Source of the DNA: Bacillus sp. OK048
GTDB taxonomy: Bacteria; Bacillota; Bacilli; Bacillales; Cytobacillaceae
Length of the DNA: 64,000 nucleotides
Direction of reading: 5' to 3'
Assembly: GCF_900103525.1 (NCBI RefSeq)
Contig: NZ_FNHN01000009.1
Coordinates: 1 to 64,000, forward strand
Positions 20,937-31,052 of this stretch are shown here, piece by piece. Position numbers and translations under genes: made by a program. Below the pieces are notes generated by a model. The model was not told where the DNA came from, did not search any database, and saw only the letters and a program-made list of their open reading frames with translations. Position 1 is the stretch's first letter. Each line of letters begins with the position of its first letter.

Positions 20937-21620
20937 ATGTATGATTTTCGCGAGTGGCGCCATGTGTTTAAACTCGATCCAAATAAAGAGATAGCGGATG
21001 ACAAATTAGAGAAAATATGTGAATCCGGGACGGATGCAATTATGGTTGGAGGAACGGATGGGGTAACACTAGAAAAGGTTCTAGATTTGATGGCTAGAAT
21101 ACGCCGTTATACCGTACCTTGCGTCCTTGAAGTTTCAAGTATTGAAACGGTTACCCCTGGTTTTGACCTTTATTTTATACCGACGATTTTAAATAGTAAT
21201 GATACCAAGTGGATAACCGGACTTCACCATCAAGCAGTAAAAGAATTTGGTGAAATTATCGATTGGGAAGAGATTGTTATGGAAGGTTACTGCATATTGA
21301 ATGATGAATGTAAAGCGGCTAAACTTACTTCTGCCAATACAGTTGCTACCATTGAAGATGTAAAGGCTTATGCGATGATGGCAGAGAAAATGTTCCATTT
21401 GCCAATCTTTTATCTTGAATATAGCGGCAAATATGGGGATGTACACGTAATAAGAGAAGTAAAGAAGGTGCTGGAAAAAACAGTCCTTTTTTATGGCGGT
21501 GGAATTTCAACAATTGAACAAGGTACTGAAATGGCCGAGCATGCTGATGTCATAGTGGTGGGAAACGCCATCTATGATGATTTTGACCAAGCCTTAGCAA
21601 CAGTAAAAGCTGTACGCTAA
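20937..21620 (+). CDS. pcrB: Heptaprenylglyceryl phosphate synthase PcrB
   Basis: Transfers a heptaprenyl group to sn-glycerol-1-phosphate, making an archaeal-type ether lipid precursor in Bacillales. 227-residue TIM barrel with MVGGTDG near the N-terminus and the phosphate-binding YYGGGI and VVGNAIYDD loops at the C-terminus. GGGAGG upstream of the ATG. Sits directly before pcrA as in other bacilli. Confidence 0.93.
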   Translation: MYDFREWRHVFKLDPNKEIADDKLEKICESGTDAIMVGGTDGVTLEKVLDLMARIRRYTVPCVLEVSSIETVTPGFDLYFIPTILNSNDTKWITGLHHQAVKEFGEIIDWEEIVMEGYCILNDECKAAKLTSANTVATIEDVKAYAMMAEKMFHLPIFYLEYSGKYGDVHVIREVKKVLEKTVLFYGGGISTIEQGTEMAEHADVIVVGNAIYDDFDQALATVKAVR

Positions 21621-21623
21621 AGA

Positions 21624-21666
21624 TTGCTTAATTGGATATAAAGAGTTAAAATTAGAACAAATGTTC
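21624..21666 (+). promoter_or_regulatory. pcrA promoter with LexA-like (SOS) box
   Basis: TTGCTT (21624-21629), 17 bases, TAAAAT (21647-21652), then GAACAAATGTTC at 21655-21666. The palindrome fits the Bacillus LexA/DinR core GAAC-N4-GTTC and covers the expected start site, a repressing position. pcrA is, to my recollection, among the LexA targets in B. subtilis. Confidence 0.75.
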
Positions 21667-21686
21667 GTTATGGTGGTGAAGGAAAG

Positions 21687-23957
21687 TTGCAATATTTAAC
21701 AGATAAGCTTTTAAATGGTTTAAACCCAGAACAGCAAAGTGCTGTAAAAGCAACAGACGGTCCGCTTTTACTGATGGCTGGTGCCGGGAGTGGAAAAACG
21801 AGAGTATTAACGCATCGCATCGCCTATCTTATCGTTGAAAAACGGGTAAATCCTTATAATATTTTAGCGATAACCTTTACGAATAAAGCTGCTCGTGAAA
21901 TGAGAGAACGAATTCGGAAAATGATGGGCGGGGCAGCCGAGGAAATCTGGATCTCCACATTTCACTCGATGTGTGTAAGGATCTTGCGCAGGGACATCGA
22001 CAGGATGGGCTTTAATCGCAACTTTACGATTTTGGATACAGGTGATCAGCAATCGGTGATTAAAGGAATCCTAAAGGATAAAAACCTTGATCCCAAAAAG
22101 TACGACCCGCGGGCACTTTTAGGGGCGATAAGTTCAGCAAAAAATGAATTAATTGATCCAGAAGAGTATGAAAAAACGGCTGGCGGTTATTTTGAAAAAA
22201 CGGTTAGTGAAGTTTATACAGAATATCAGAAACGGTTACGGAAAAATCAAGCGCTCGATTTTGATGACTTGATTATGAAGACGATTCAATTGTTTCAACG
22301 CGTACCGGAAGTACTTGAATATTATCAGCGGAAATTCCATTACATTCATGTTGATGAGTATCAGGATACAAACAGAGCACAGTACATGCTTGTCAAATTT
22401 CTCGCGAACCGGTTTAAGAACTTATGCGTTGTCGGGGATTCCGATCAGTCAATCTATCGCTGGCGCGGAGCAGATATTGCCAATATTCTTTCGTTTGAAA
22501 AGGATTATCCGGATGCAAAGGTTATTTTGTTAGAGCAAAACTATCGCTCCACAAAACGAATCTTGCTGGCAGCAAATAAAGTGATTGAAAATAATGTAAC
22601 CCGTAAAGCAAAGAATCTTTGGACGGAAAATCCAGAAGGAAACAAACTCGTTTATTTTCGTGCTGATAGTGAACAGGGAGAAGGACAATTTGTTGCGGGT
22701 AAAATTAAAGAATTAACGCGCGATGATAAATACAAGCTTTCCGACATCGCGATTCTTTACCGGACTAACGCTCAGTCCCGTGTCATGGAGGAAGTGCTAT
22801 TAAAATCTAATATTGACTATAGCATCGTTGGCGGAACAAAGTTCTATGATAGAAAAGAAATCAAGGACATGCTTGCTTATTTGAGACTCATTTCTAATCC
22901 TGATGATGACATCAGCTTACAACGTATTATTAACGTGCCAAAACGCGGAATTGGTGCAAGCTCAGTCGATAAAATGGCAAACTTTGCTGCCATGCATGAT
23001 ATTTCTATTTTTCAGGCGCTAGACTCTGTTGAGTTGTTGGGCTTAAGTCCAAAAATCACGAAGGGTGCTAGAGAATTTAGAGATTTAATTAAAAATTATA
23101 CGAACATGCAAGAATTTCTTTCCGTAACGGAACTAGTGGAGGATATTTTAGATAAGTCAGGCTACCGCGAAATGCTAAAGGCCGAGAAATCAATCGAAGC
23201 TCAAAGCAGACTTGAGAACCTAGATGAATTATTATCTGTAACAAAGAACTTTGAGGAAGTGAGTGAAGATAAAAGCCTAGTTGCTTTCTTAACTGATTTA
23301 GCCCTTGTTGCAGATATTGATTCATTAGATGATGAAGGTGAAAAAACGGATACGATTACGCTTATGACATTGCACTCTGCAAAAGGGTTGGAATTTCCTG
23401 TAGTTTTTTTAATAGGCTTGGAAGAAGGGGTTTTCCCTCATAGCCGTTCTTTAATGGAAGAAGCAGAAATGGAAGAAGAGCGCCGGTTGGCATACGTAGG
23501 AATTACTCGGGCCGAGCAAACGCTTTTCATTACAAATGCCCAGATGAGAACCTTGTATGGACGTACAAGTATGAATCCAGCTTCCCGTTTCATCAGTGAG
23601 ATTCCGGAAGATCTTTTAGAAGGCGTGGAGCCAGAGAAACGAATGAATACATCGTTTGGGTCAAGAGGTACTGCATTTGGCAGAAGCACCTCTAGGTCAA
23701 CAGCGGGGACTTCTTTTGGAACTTCTACCGGTACTCCTGTAACTAGAAAACCGGTCATGAGACCAATAGCAGCTACTACAGGTGGCGATACATTCGGCTG
23801 GCGTGTCGGCGATAAAGCCGAACATGGTAAATGGGGTATTGGAACCGTGGTAAGTGTCAAAGGAGAAGGCGAAGGAACAGAGCTTGATATAGCTTTCCCA
23901 AGCCCAACCGGCATCAAGCGCCTACTTGCCAAATTTGCTCCTATTAAAAAGGTATAA
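21687..23957 (+). CDS. pcrA: ATP-dependent DNA helicase PcrA
   Basis: Superfamily 1A 3'-5' helicase used in repair and rolling-circle replication. 756 residues with Walker A AGAGSGKT (31-38), motif [16 protein letters not shown] and the C-terminal [16 protein letters not shown] and [10 protein letters not shown] motifs. A Ser/Thr/Gly-rich linker leads to the C-terminal Tudor-like domain ([18 protein letters not shown]). The TTG start aligns with the B. subtilis N-terminus. A LexA-like box lies just upstream. Confidence 0.96.
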   Translation: MQYLTDKLLNGLNPEQQSAVKATDGPLLLMAGAGSGKTRVLTHRIAYLIVEKRVNPYNILAITFTNKAAREMRERIRKMMGGAAEEIWISTFHSMCVRILRRDIDRMGFNRNFTILDTGDQQSVIKGILKDKNLDPKKYDPRALLGAISSAKNELIDPEEYEKTAGGYFEKTVSEVYTEYQKRLRKNQALDFDDLIMKTIQLFQRVPEVLEYYQRKFHYIHVDEYQDTNRAQYMLVKFLANRFKNLCVVGDSDQSIYRWRGADIANILSFEKDYPDAKVILLEQNYRSTKRILLAANKVIENNVTRKAKNLWTENPEGNKLVYFRADSEQGEGQFVAGKIKELTRDDKYKLSDIAILYRTNAQSRVMEEVLLKSNIDYSIVGGTKFYDRKEIKDMLAYLRLISNPDDDISLQRIINVPKRGIGASSVDKMANFAAMHDISIFQALDSVELLGLSPKITKGAREFRDLIKNYTNMQEFLSVTELVEDILDKSGYREMLKAEKSIEAQSRLENLDELLSVTKNFEEVSEDKSLVAFLTDLALVADIDSLDDEGEKTDTITLMTLHSAKGLEFPVVFLIGLEEGVFPHSRSLMEEAEMEEERRLAYVGITRAEQTLFITNAQMRTLYGRTSMNPASRFISEIPEDLLEGVEPEKRMNTSFGSRGTAFGRSTSRSTAGTSFGTSTGTPVTRKPVMRPIAATTGGDTFGWRVGDKAEHGKWGIGTVVSVKGEGEGTELDIAFPSPTGIKRLLAKFAPIKKV

Positions 23958-23993
23958 AAAAGAATGCCCCTAACATGGGGCTATTCTCGTTAA

Positions 23994-26027
<2,034 letters not shown>

Positions 26028-26039
26028 AGGTGTATCAAC

Positions 26040-27206
26040 ATGAGAAAAATCTCATTGCTCGCTCTTGCCCTTGTCATCCTTCTTAGTGGGTGCGCACCAA
26101 ACTTTCAAAAGCAGGAGAATGTTGTGCAAACAAAGGAAAAGACGAAAGAGAAAGCGATTATTCCGAAATATAATATATCAGACAATTACTATCGAACGAT
26201 TTTACCGTTCGAGCCAGGGGAAGCGCGTGGATTAATTGTTGGAAATATCAATACTAGATATGACATAAATGAATTTGAAACAGGTTTGATGAGAATTGCC
26301 CAACATCAATTTGACCCCAAAACCTATTTGTTCCGTGAAGGACAGGAACTAAAGCGGAATACCGTCAGATTATGGTTGAATCGTAAATTCACAGCTGCAC
26401 AATTAACGGAAGAGGGTTTAAAGGAAGAGAACAATATCGGCTTAAACCCGTTAATGGAAGAAGGGGTAGATTTTAAGGAAGGGAATAGTAATAGTCCAAT
26501 CTATTTAGCTCATATTTTAGAGCATGATTACCTGATTAAAGGGGAAAATGATACCGTCAAATTGGGCGGTGTTGTGATTGGACTTGCACTAAATACTGTC
26601 CATTATTATCGTACAGCTGTCGGTGAACCGTATTTTGAGAGGAAAATTGAATTTGCGGAAATGGAACGTGAAGGGAAAAAAATTGCAGCAGAAGTTCTTA
26701 ATCGTCTAAGAGCAATGAAAAATTTAAAGGATGTGCCGATCACAATCGCTTTGTTTGAACAGCAAAGCCGATCATCCGTTGTACCTGGAACCTTTTTCAC
26801 CTATACCAACGTTGAAAAAGGAAGCTCAACCATAAATAATTGGGAGCCAGTTGCTGAAAAGTATTTCCTTTTTCCTTCCACTAAGGCACAAGAGGCACAC
26901 CGTGATGATGTAACTTCTTTCTTAAACTTTAAGCAGGATGTGGAGGAATATTTTCCAAACTTTAATGGCGTCATAGGCCGGGCCTTCTATATTGGGGAGC
27001 AATATACTGATTTGGATATTACGATTCCCATCCAGTTCTATGGGAGATCAGAGGCGATTGGATTTACCCAATATGTAACAGGTCTTGTACTCGAGCATTT
27101 TCCAACTTACATCTCGGTTTCGGTAAGTGTTACTTCAGTTGACGGACCAGAAGCACTCATTGTTCGTAAAGCAAATGAAGCAGAACCGTTTGTCCATATT
27201 TATTAA
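26040..27206 (+). CDS. camS: CamS family lipoprotein (YerH)
   Basis: 388 residues with a lipoprotein signal peptide (LVILLSGC, lipidated Cys18). Belongs to the CamS sex-pheromone precursor family, known in B. subtilis as YerH and located behind ligA. In enterococci and staphylococci the signal peptide of CamS yields a pheromone; that role is not demonstrated in bacilli. A terminator overlaps its stop codon. Confidence 0.87.
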   Translation: MRKISLLALALVILLSGCAPNFQKQENVVQTKEKTKEKAIIPKYNISDNYYRTILPFEPGEARGLIVGNINTRYDINEFETGLMRIAQHQFDPKTYLFREGQELKRNTVRLWLNRKFTAAQLTEEGLKEENNIGLNPLMEEGVDFKEGNSNSPIYLAHILEHDYLIKGENDTVKLGGVVIGLALNTVHYYRTAVGEPYFERKIEFAEMEREGKKIAAEVLNRLRAMKNLKDVPITIALFEQQSRSSVVPGTFFTYTNVEKGSSTINNWEPVAEKYFLFPSTKAQEAHRDDVTSFLNFKQDVEEYFPNFNGVIGRAFYIGEQYTDLDITIPIQFYGRSEAIGFTQYVTGLVLEHFPTYISVSVSVTSVDGPEALIVRKANEAEPFVHIY

Positions 27207-27234
27207 CCTGGCGTAAAAGTCAGGTTCTTTTTTT
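27204..27234 (+). terminator. Terminator of the pcrA-ligA-camS operon
   Basis: AACCTG and CAGGTT flank GCGTAAAAGT and are followed by CTTTTTTTG. The stem begins in the camS stop codon. Confidence 0.85.
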
Positions 27235-27247
27235 GCCTAAATGGACT

Positions 27248-27291
27248 TTAAGCGCTTTCAATTGATAGTTGTGAGAGAAAAGTGTTAAAAT
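27248..27291 (+). promoter_or_regulatory. cre site and SigA promoter, probably original to pruA
   Basis: TTAAGCGCTTTCA (27248-27260) fits the CcpA cre consensus and touches TTGATA (27262-27267). An 18-base spacer leads to TAAAAT (27286-27291). A catabolite-repressed promoter makes more sense for proline/arginine catabolism (pruA) than for a tnpB gene, so the tnpB unit appears to have been inserted between this promoter and pruA (inference). Confidence 0.55.
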
Positions 27292-27341
27292 ATACAAGGA
27301 AGTATAAGCTACAAAATATTATAAAAGTCTTTTTAAAGAGG

Positions 27342-27389
27342 TTGCCTTTATTCCAATAAAACCCTATAATTAATACAGAACACTTGTTC
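27342..27389 (+). promoter_or_regulatory. tnpB-like gene promoter with LexA-like palindrome
   Basis: TTGCCT (27342-27347), 17 bases, TATAAT (27365-27370): a good SigA promoter. GAACACTTGTTC (27378-27389) lies at the predicted start site and matches the GAAC-N4-GTTC core of the Bacillus LexA box. It could alternatively be a transposon-end palindrome. Confidence 0.6.
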
Positions 27390-27407
27390 TTGCGGGAGGT
27401 GGATGGA

Positions 27408-28976
27408 ATGAAGGTTACAAAAATCTGCTTAATAAGTGATAAGAATGCAGTAGAACTCGAAAAACTAAATCGATTAATGGCTGTTTTTTGTGCTGCATTG
27501 CGGTATTCTTTTAATCGCTTGATAGAGGGGGAACAGTCAGGCAAATTAATTAAAAAGGTAAATGTTCTCTTTCGTATGAATAAGAGATACGCAGAAGATG
27601 CTGTTATGCAAGCACAAGCCATTATTTCAAGTCAAAAAGAACTCCTACCATTAAGAATCGAAGAAGTCCAAGGGAAAATAAAAAAGACATCCGTGAAAAT
27701 GGAAGATTATCAGACAGGTAAGAAAAGCCCGAAAAAGGTTTCACTTGAAGTATGTTTAAAAGGTTTGAGTTCCCGCTTAGAAAAACTCCAATTGAAGGAA
27801 TCTATTTTAATAAAACATCAAGAAGATCAAACCATTCCCACTGTCATCTTTGGTGGAAAAAGGAATTTCAATGATCGTTTGAAGGGTACTCTTTCGAAAG
27901 GGGAATGGAAGGATTTACGTTCTAATACCCTTTATTCTCGCGGCGACAAGTCCAAAAAGGGGAATTTAAATACCCGAATCGTGTTTGATGATAATAAGCA
28001 ACAGTTTTATTTAGAAGTGGCGAATCCACTTCTCATTGAGGGAAGGGGAAAAAGTCCAAGATTACGATTCAAACTTCAAATTCCAGACAACTATTTCAAT
28101 GAAATGGTTGAGGTAGTATTACCCAATAAAGTTGGCGTTATTAGAAAGAATAAACCTCACGAAGAATATAAGCCTTATTCCATTGAGTTAAAACGCAAAA
28201 ATGGGAGGGTTTATGTCCACATCACCTATGATGAGGATGTCCATGGTTCTGTACTGAATTGGAATGAAAAGATTCAGTCCGATGTTGTGGCGGGGATTGA
28301 TGTCAATGTTGATCGAGTATCGGTTTCTATTTTAACAAAGCAAGGAAACCTATTGGAGTCTAAAACCTTTTATTGTCATGAAATGGAATATGTAAAAAGC
28401 AATCGCAGATCCAATATTTCAGGAGAACTAGCAAAAAACATCGTTCAGTATCTTTTGTCCTGGAACGTCGGGGAAATGGCCTTAGAAGATATCAAATTAA
28501 AACAAGACCATGACACGAATAAACTATTTAATCGCCGTGTCCATTCGTTTGCTAAAACAAAAATACAAAAGGCTCTTATCTCAAGAGGCTTAAGATATGG
28601 ATTTAAGATAAAAAAGGTAAACCCCGCTTATACTTCTGTTATCGGACGATTTAAATATAGTGAAAAATATGGCCTATCCGTTCATGAAGCAGCATCATTT
28701 GTCATTGGGAGAAGAGGTCTTGGTTTGGATGAAAAAATAACGCAAGAACTCTTAAATCATTTACGTACGATGGTAAAACCTAAATTGATTTCCATTCTTG
28801 GGTCAATGGAAGAATCCGAGAAGAGGTCAAAAAAAGGGATACAAAGAAGAAGGTATATTGGGATGTTGTTAAAAAATATTGAAACATTCAAAGAAAACCA
28901 TCGTTGGAAATTATGGAATGTGATTCATAAAACATTCATGATGAAGAACCAGAAATTACAATTCAAGGAGGTGTAA
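27408..28976 (+). CDS. TnpB-related protein, non-canonical RuvC, no zinc ribbon
   Basis: 522 residues, larger than ordinary TnpB (~400). RuvC-like motifs are visible: AGIDVNVDRVSVSI with Asp298 and MALEDIKL with Glu360. Where canonical TnpB has D-x-N-A-A, this protein has VHEAASFVIGRRG (His426-Glu427), so the third Asp is absent or displaced. The CxxC...CxxC zinc ribbon is also absent. It resembles the large TnpB-related accessory proteins attributed to IS200/IS605 elements in Firmicutes. There is no tnpA nearby. The start at ATG 27408 follows GGGAGGTGG; a longer TTG reading from 27384 would begin inside the LexA-like box. The last codons include AAGGAGGTG, possibly a relic of the pruA ribosome binding site. 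Confidence 0.72.
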   Translation: MKVTKICLISDKNAVELEKLNRLMAVFCAALRYSFNRLIEGEQSGKLIKKVNVLFRMNKRYAEDAVMQAQAIISSQKELLPLRIEEVQGKIKKTSVKMEDYQTGKKSPKKVSLEVCLKGLSSRLEKLQLKESILIKHQEDQTIPTVIFGGKRNFNDRLKGTLSKGEWKDLRSNTLYSRGDKSKKGNLNTRIVFDDNKQQFYLEVANPLLIEGRGKSPRLRFKLQIPDNYFNEMVEVVLPNKVGVIRKNKPHEEYKPYSIELKRKNGRVYVHITYDEDVHGSVLNWNEKIQSDVVAGIDVNVDRVSVSILTKQGNLLESKTFYCHEMEYVKSNRRSNISGELAKNIVQYLLSWNVGEMALEDIKLKQDHDTNKLFNRRVHSFAKTKIQKALISRGLRYGFKIKKVNPAYTSVIGRFKYSEKYGLSVHEAASFVIGRRGLGLDEKITQELLNHLRTMVKPKLISILGSMEESEKRSKKGIQRRRYIGMLLKNIETFKENHRWKLWNVIHKTFMMKNQKLQFKEV

Positions 28977-29175
28977 ATCTGGTACTAAAATCCATTCTTT
29001 GCGGCAGGCTGACCAATGGAAGGAATGGTCTGTTGCAAATCGCCGGCTCTAACAGAGCACCGCGGGGTGTCTTGAACAGCAGGTTCAAGACAAGGGTTAA
29101 AATCCCTTCCTGATGGAATGACGTGAGAATCGTCACGGTATGTCTCTTTTCTTGGTTCGGAGGCGAAATGTAGAT
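28977..29175 (+). ncRNA. Candidate structured RNA at the 3' side of the TnpB-related gene
   Basis: This GC-richer region has no ORF and folds by eye into consecutive stems: CCATTC/GAATGG (28992-28997 with 29023-29028), GCTCT/AGAGC (29046-29058), GTCTTGAAC/GTTCAAGAC (29069-29077 with 29083-29091), AAGGG/CCCTT (29092-29108) and TGACG/CGTCA (29119-29135). A right-end RNA (reRNA/omegaRNA) overlapping the 3' end of tnpB is the known arrangement for TnpB guides, so this is the natural candidate. A pruA leader RNA is the alternative. It separates tnpB from pruA. Confidence 0.55.
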
Positions 29176-29207
29176 TTTTATAGATTTTAGTAACCAGGTT
29201 TTAAGAT

Positions 29208-30755
29208 ATGGTACAACCTTATAAGCATGAACCATTCACCGATTTTACGAATGAAGAAAACCGCCAGGCCTATCTAAATGGATTGAAAACGGTTGAAAGT
29301 TATTTAGGAAAAGAGTATCCACTGGTTATCGGTGGCGAAAAAATTACAACAGAAGATAAAATAGTTTCATATAATCCAGCTAATAAAGAAGAAGTAATTG
29401 GTTCTGTGTCAAAAGCAAGCCGAGACCTTGCTGAACAAGCCATGCAGGCAGCAGTTGAAGCATTCCAAACTTGGAAAAAGGTAAAGCCTGAAGTGCGGGC
29501 GGATGTATTATTCAAAGCAGCAGCCATTATCCGCCGTCGTAAACATGAGTTTTCTGCTCTTATGACAAAGGAAGCAGGTAAGCCATGGAATGAGGCCGAT
29601 GCAGACACAGCAGAGGGAATTGACTTCCTAGAATATTATGGCCGTCAAATGTTAGCGCTTAAAGATGGTGTACCAGTAAATAGTCGTCCAAACGAATACA
29701 ATCGCTATGACTATATTCCTTTAGGAGTAGGTATCATTATTTCTCCTTGGAATTTCCCTTTTGCCATTATGGCAGGAACCACAGTTGCCGCGATTGTAAC
29801 GGGCAATACCGTACTGTTAAAACCAGCTTCCACTACACCTGTGGTTGCGGCAAAATTCGTTGAAGTTATGGAAGAAGCAGGTCTACCTAAAGGCGTATTA
29901 AACTTTGTACCTGGCAGCGGTTCCGAGGTTGGCGATTACTTAGTTGACCATAAAGATACTCGTTTCATCAGCTTTACAGGTTCACGAGATGTGGGACTTC
30001 GTATCTTTGAACGATCTTCAAAAGTGAACCAAGGTCAAGTTTGGATGAAGCGTTTGATCGCTGAGATGGGCGGTAAAGATACGATCGTGGTTGACTCTGA
30101 AGCAGACCTTGAGCTTGCAGCTCAATCGATCGTAGCAGGTGCATTTGGCTTCTCTGGCCAAAAATGTTCAGCATGTTCTCGGGCGGTAATCGTTGAGGAT
30201 GTTTATGATACCGTATTAAACCGTGTAGTTGAATTAACGAACCAATTAACAGTAGGTGACCCAACTGAGCAAGCAACATTCATGGGCCCTGTTAACGATC
30301 ATAACGCGTTTAAGAAAATCATGGAATATGTGGAAATCGGCAAGCAGGAAGGCAAGTTAATGGCTGGCGGAGAAGGAGACAATTCAAAAGGCTACTTCAT
30401 TCAACCAACTGTTATTGCAGACCTTGCCCCTAAATCACGTATTATGCAGGAAGAAATCTTTGGTCCAGTCGTTGGTTTCACCAAAGCCAAGGATTTCACA
30501 GAAGCCATTGAAATTGCTAACAACACTGAGTATGGTTTAACGGGTGCCGTTATCACGAAAAATCGCGCTCACCAAGAGCAAGCGCGTGAAGACTTCCATG
30601 TAGGTAACCTCTACTTTAACCGCTCATGTACAGGTGCGATTGTTGGTTACCAGCCATTCGGCGGCTTCAACATGTCTGGAACGGACTCCAAAGCGGGCGG
30701 TCCTGACTACTTACTTCTTCACATGCAAGCTAAAACAACATCTGAAATGTATTAA
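29208..30755 (+). CDS. pruA: L-glutamate gamma-semialdehyde (1-pyrroline-5-carboxylate) dehydrogenase
   Basis: NAD-dependent oxidation of glutamate semialdehyde to glutamate, the last step of proline and arginine breakdown. 515 residues; aldehyde dehydrogenase fold with [12 protein letters not shown], the catalytic Glu in EMGGKD and the catalytic Cys in [10 protein letters not shown]. Corresponds to RocA/PutC of B. subtilis. Only a weak ribosome binding site (CCAGG) precedes the ATG, unlike its neighbours, consistent with an insertion just upstream that displaced its original leader. Confidence 0.95.
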   Translation: MVQPYKHEPFTDFTNEENRQAYLNGLKTVESYLGKEYPLVIGGEKITTEDKIVSYNPANKEEVIGSVSKASRDLAEQAMQAAVEAFQTWKKVKPEVRADVLFKAAAIIRRRKHEFSALMTKEAGKPWNEADADTAEGIDFLEYYGRQMLALKDGVPVNSRPNEYNRYDYIPLGVGIIISPWNFPFAIMAGTTVAAIVTGNTVLLKPASTTPVVAAKFVEVMEEAGLPKGVLNFVPGSGSEVGDYLVDHKDTRFISFTGSRDVGLRIFERSSKVNQGQVWMKRLIAEMGGKDTIVVDSEADLELAAQSIVAGAFGFSGQKCSACSRAVIVEDVYDTVLNRVVELTNQLTVGDPTEQATFMGPVNDHNAFKKIMEYVEIGKQEGKLMAGGEGDNSKGYFIQPTVIADLAPKSRIMQEEIFGPVVGFTKAKDFTEAIEIANNTEYGLTGAVITKNRAHQEQAREDFHVGNLYFNRSCTGAIVGYQPFGGFNMSGTDSKAGGPDYLLLHMQAKTTSEMY

Positions 30756-30768
30756 TCTCGTATTTTTT

Positions 30769-30801
30769 ACCCCTTCTCGGTTGAGGAGGGGTTTTGTTTT
30801 T
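30769..30801 (+). terminator. Terminator behind pruA
   Basis: ACCCCTTCTC pairs with GAGGAGGGGT around GGTT and is followed by TTTGTTTTT. Confidence 0.88.
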
Positions 30802-30818
30802 GGGGGATAATGGTTAAA

Positions 30819-30902
30819 AGTCCAAAACTCTTTAAAAATAGTCCATAACCCTCTGAAAAAAGTCCAAAACCCACCCGAAATAGTCCATATCCAAAACCCC
30901 CC
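30819..30902 (+). repeat. 21-bp tandem repeat (4 units)
   Basis: Units starting AGTCCAWA begin at 30819, 30840, 30861 and 30882, an exact 21-bp period with diverged 3' halves. It lies between the pruA terminator and the nirB Fnr boxes. No function is evident. Confidence 0.75.
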
Positions 30903-30922
30903 TCCTTGATATTTGACAATAA

Positions 30923-30996
30923 TGTGAAATGGTTCACAAACAAACAATGAGATGTGAAGTACGTCACAATCAAACCCACAATGAAAGTTTTACAAT
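30923..30996 (+). promoter_or_regulatory. Fnr-dependent nirB promoter with two perfect Fnr boxes
   Basis: TGTGA-AATGGT-TCACA at 30923-30938 and TGTGA-AGTACG-TCACA at 30953-30968 both match the B. subtilis Fnr consensus TGTGA-N6-TCACA exactly. Their centres are 30 bp apart. A -10 box TACAAT lies at 30991-30996, placing the nearer site about 42 bases before the predicted start, the classic activating position. This predicts oxygen-limited induction of nirBD. Confidence 0.85.
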
Positions 30997-31052
30997 GTGT
31001 CTATAGAGATAAACGTAATTAACATAAATTTATATATAAGGAGCGATCCAAG

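Noticed and set aside
23961..23990. Terminator between pcrA and ligA
   Set aside because: The GCCCC/GGGGC hairpin has no T-run behind it, so read-through or processing is more likely.
28977..29207. Group I intron or IStron at the TnpB-related locus
   Set aside because: Hairpins are present but I could not find the conserved group I core pairing elements, and the order (tnpB before RNA) is opposite to known IStrons.
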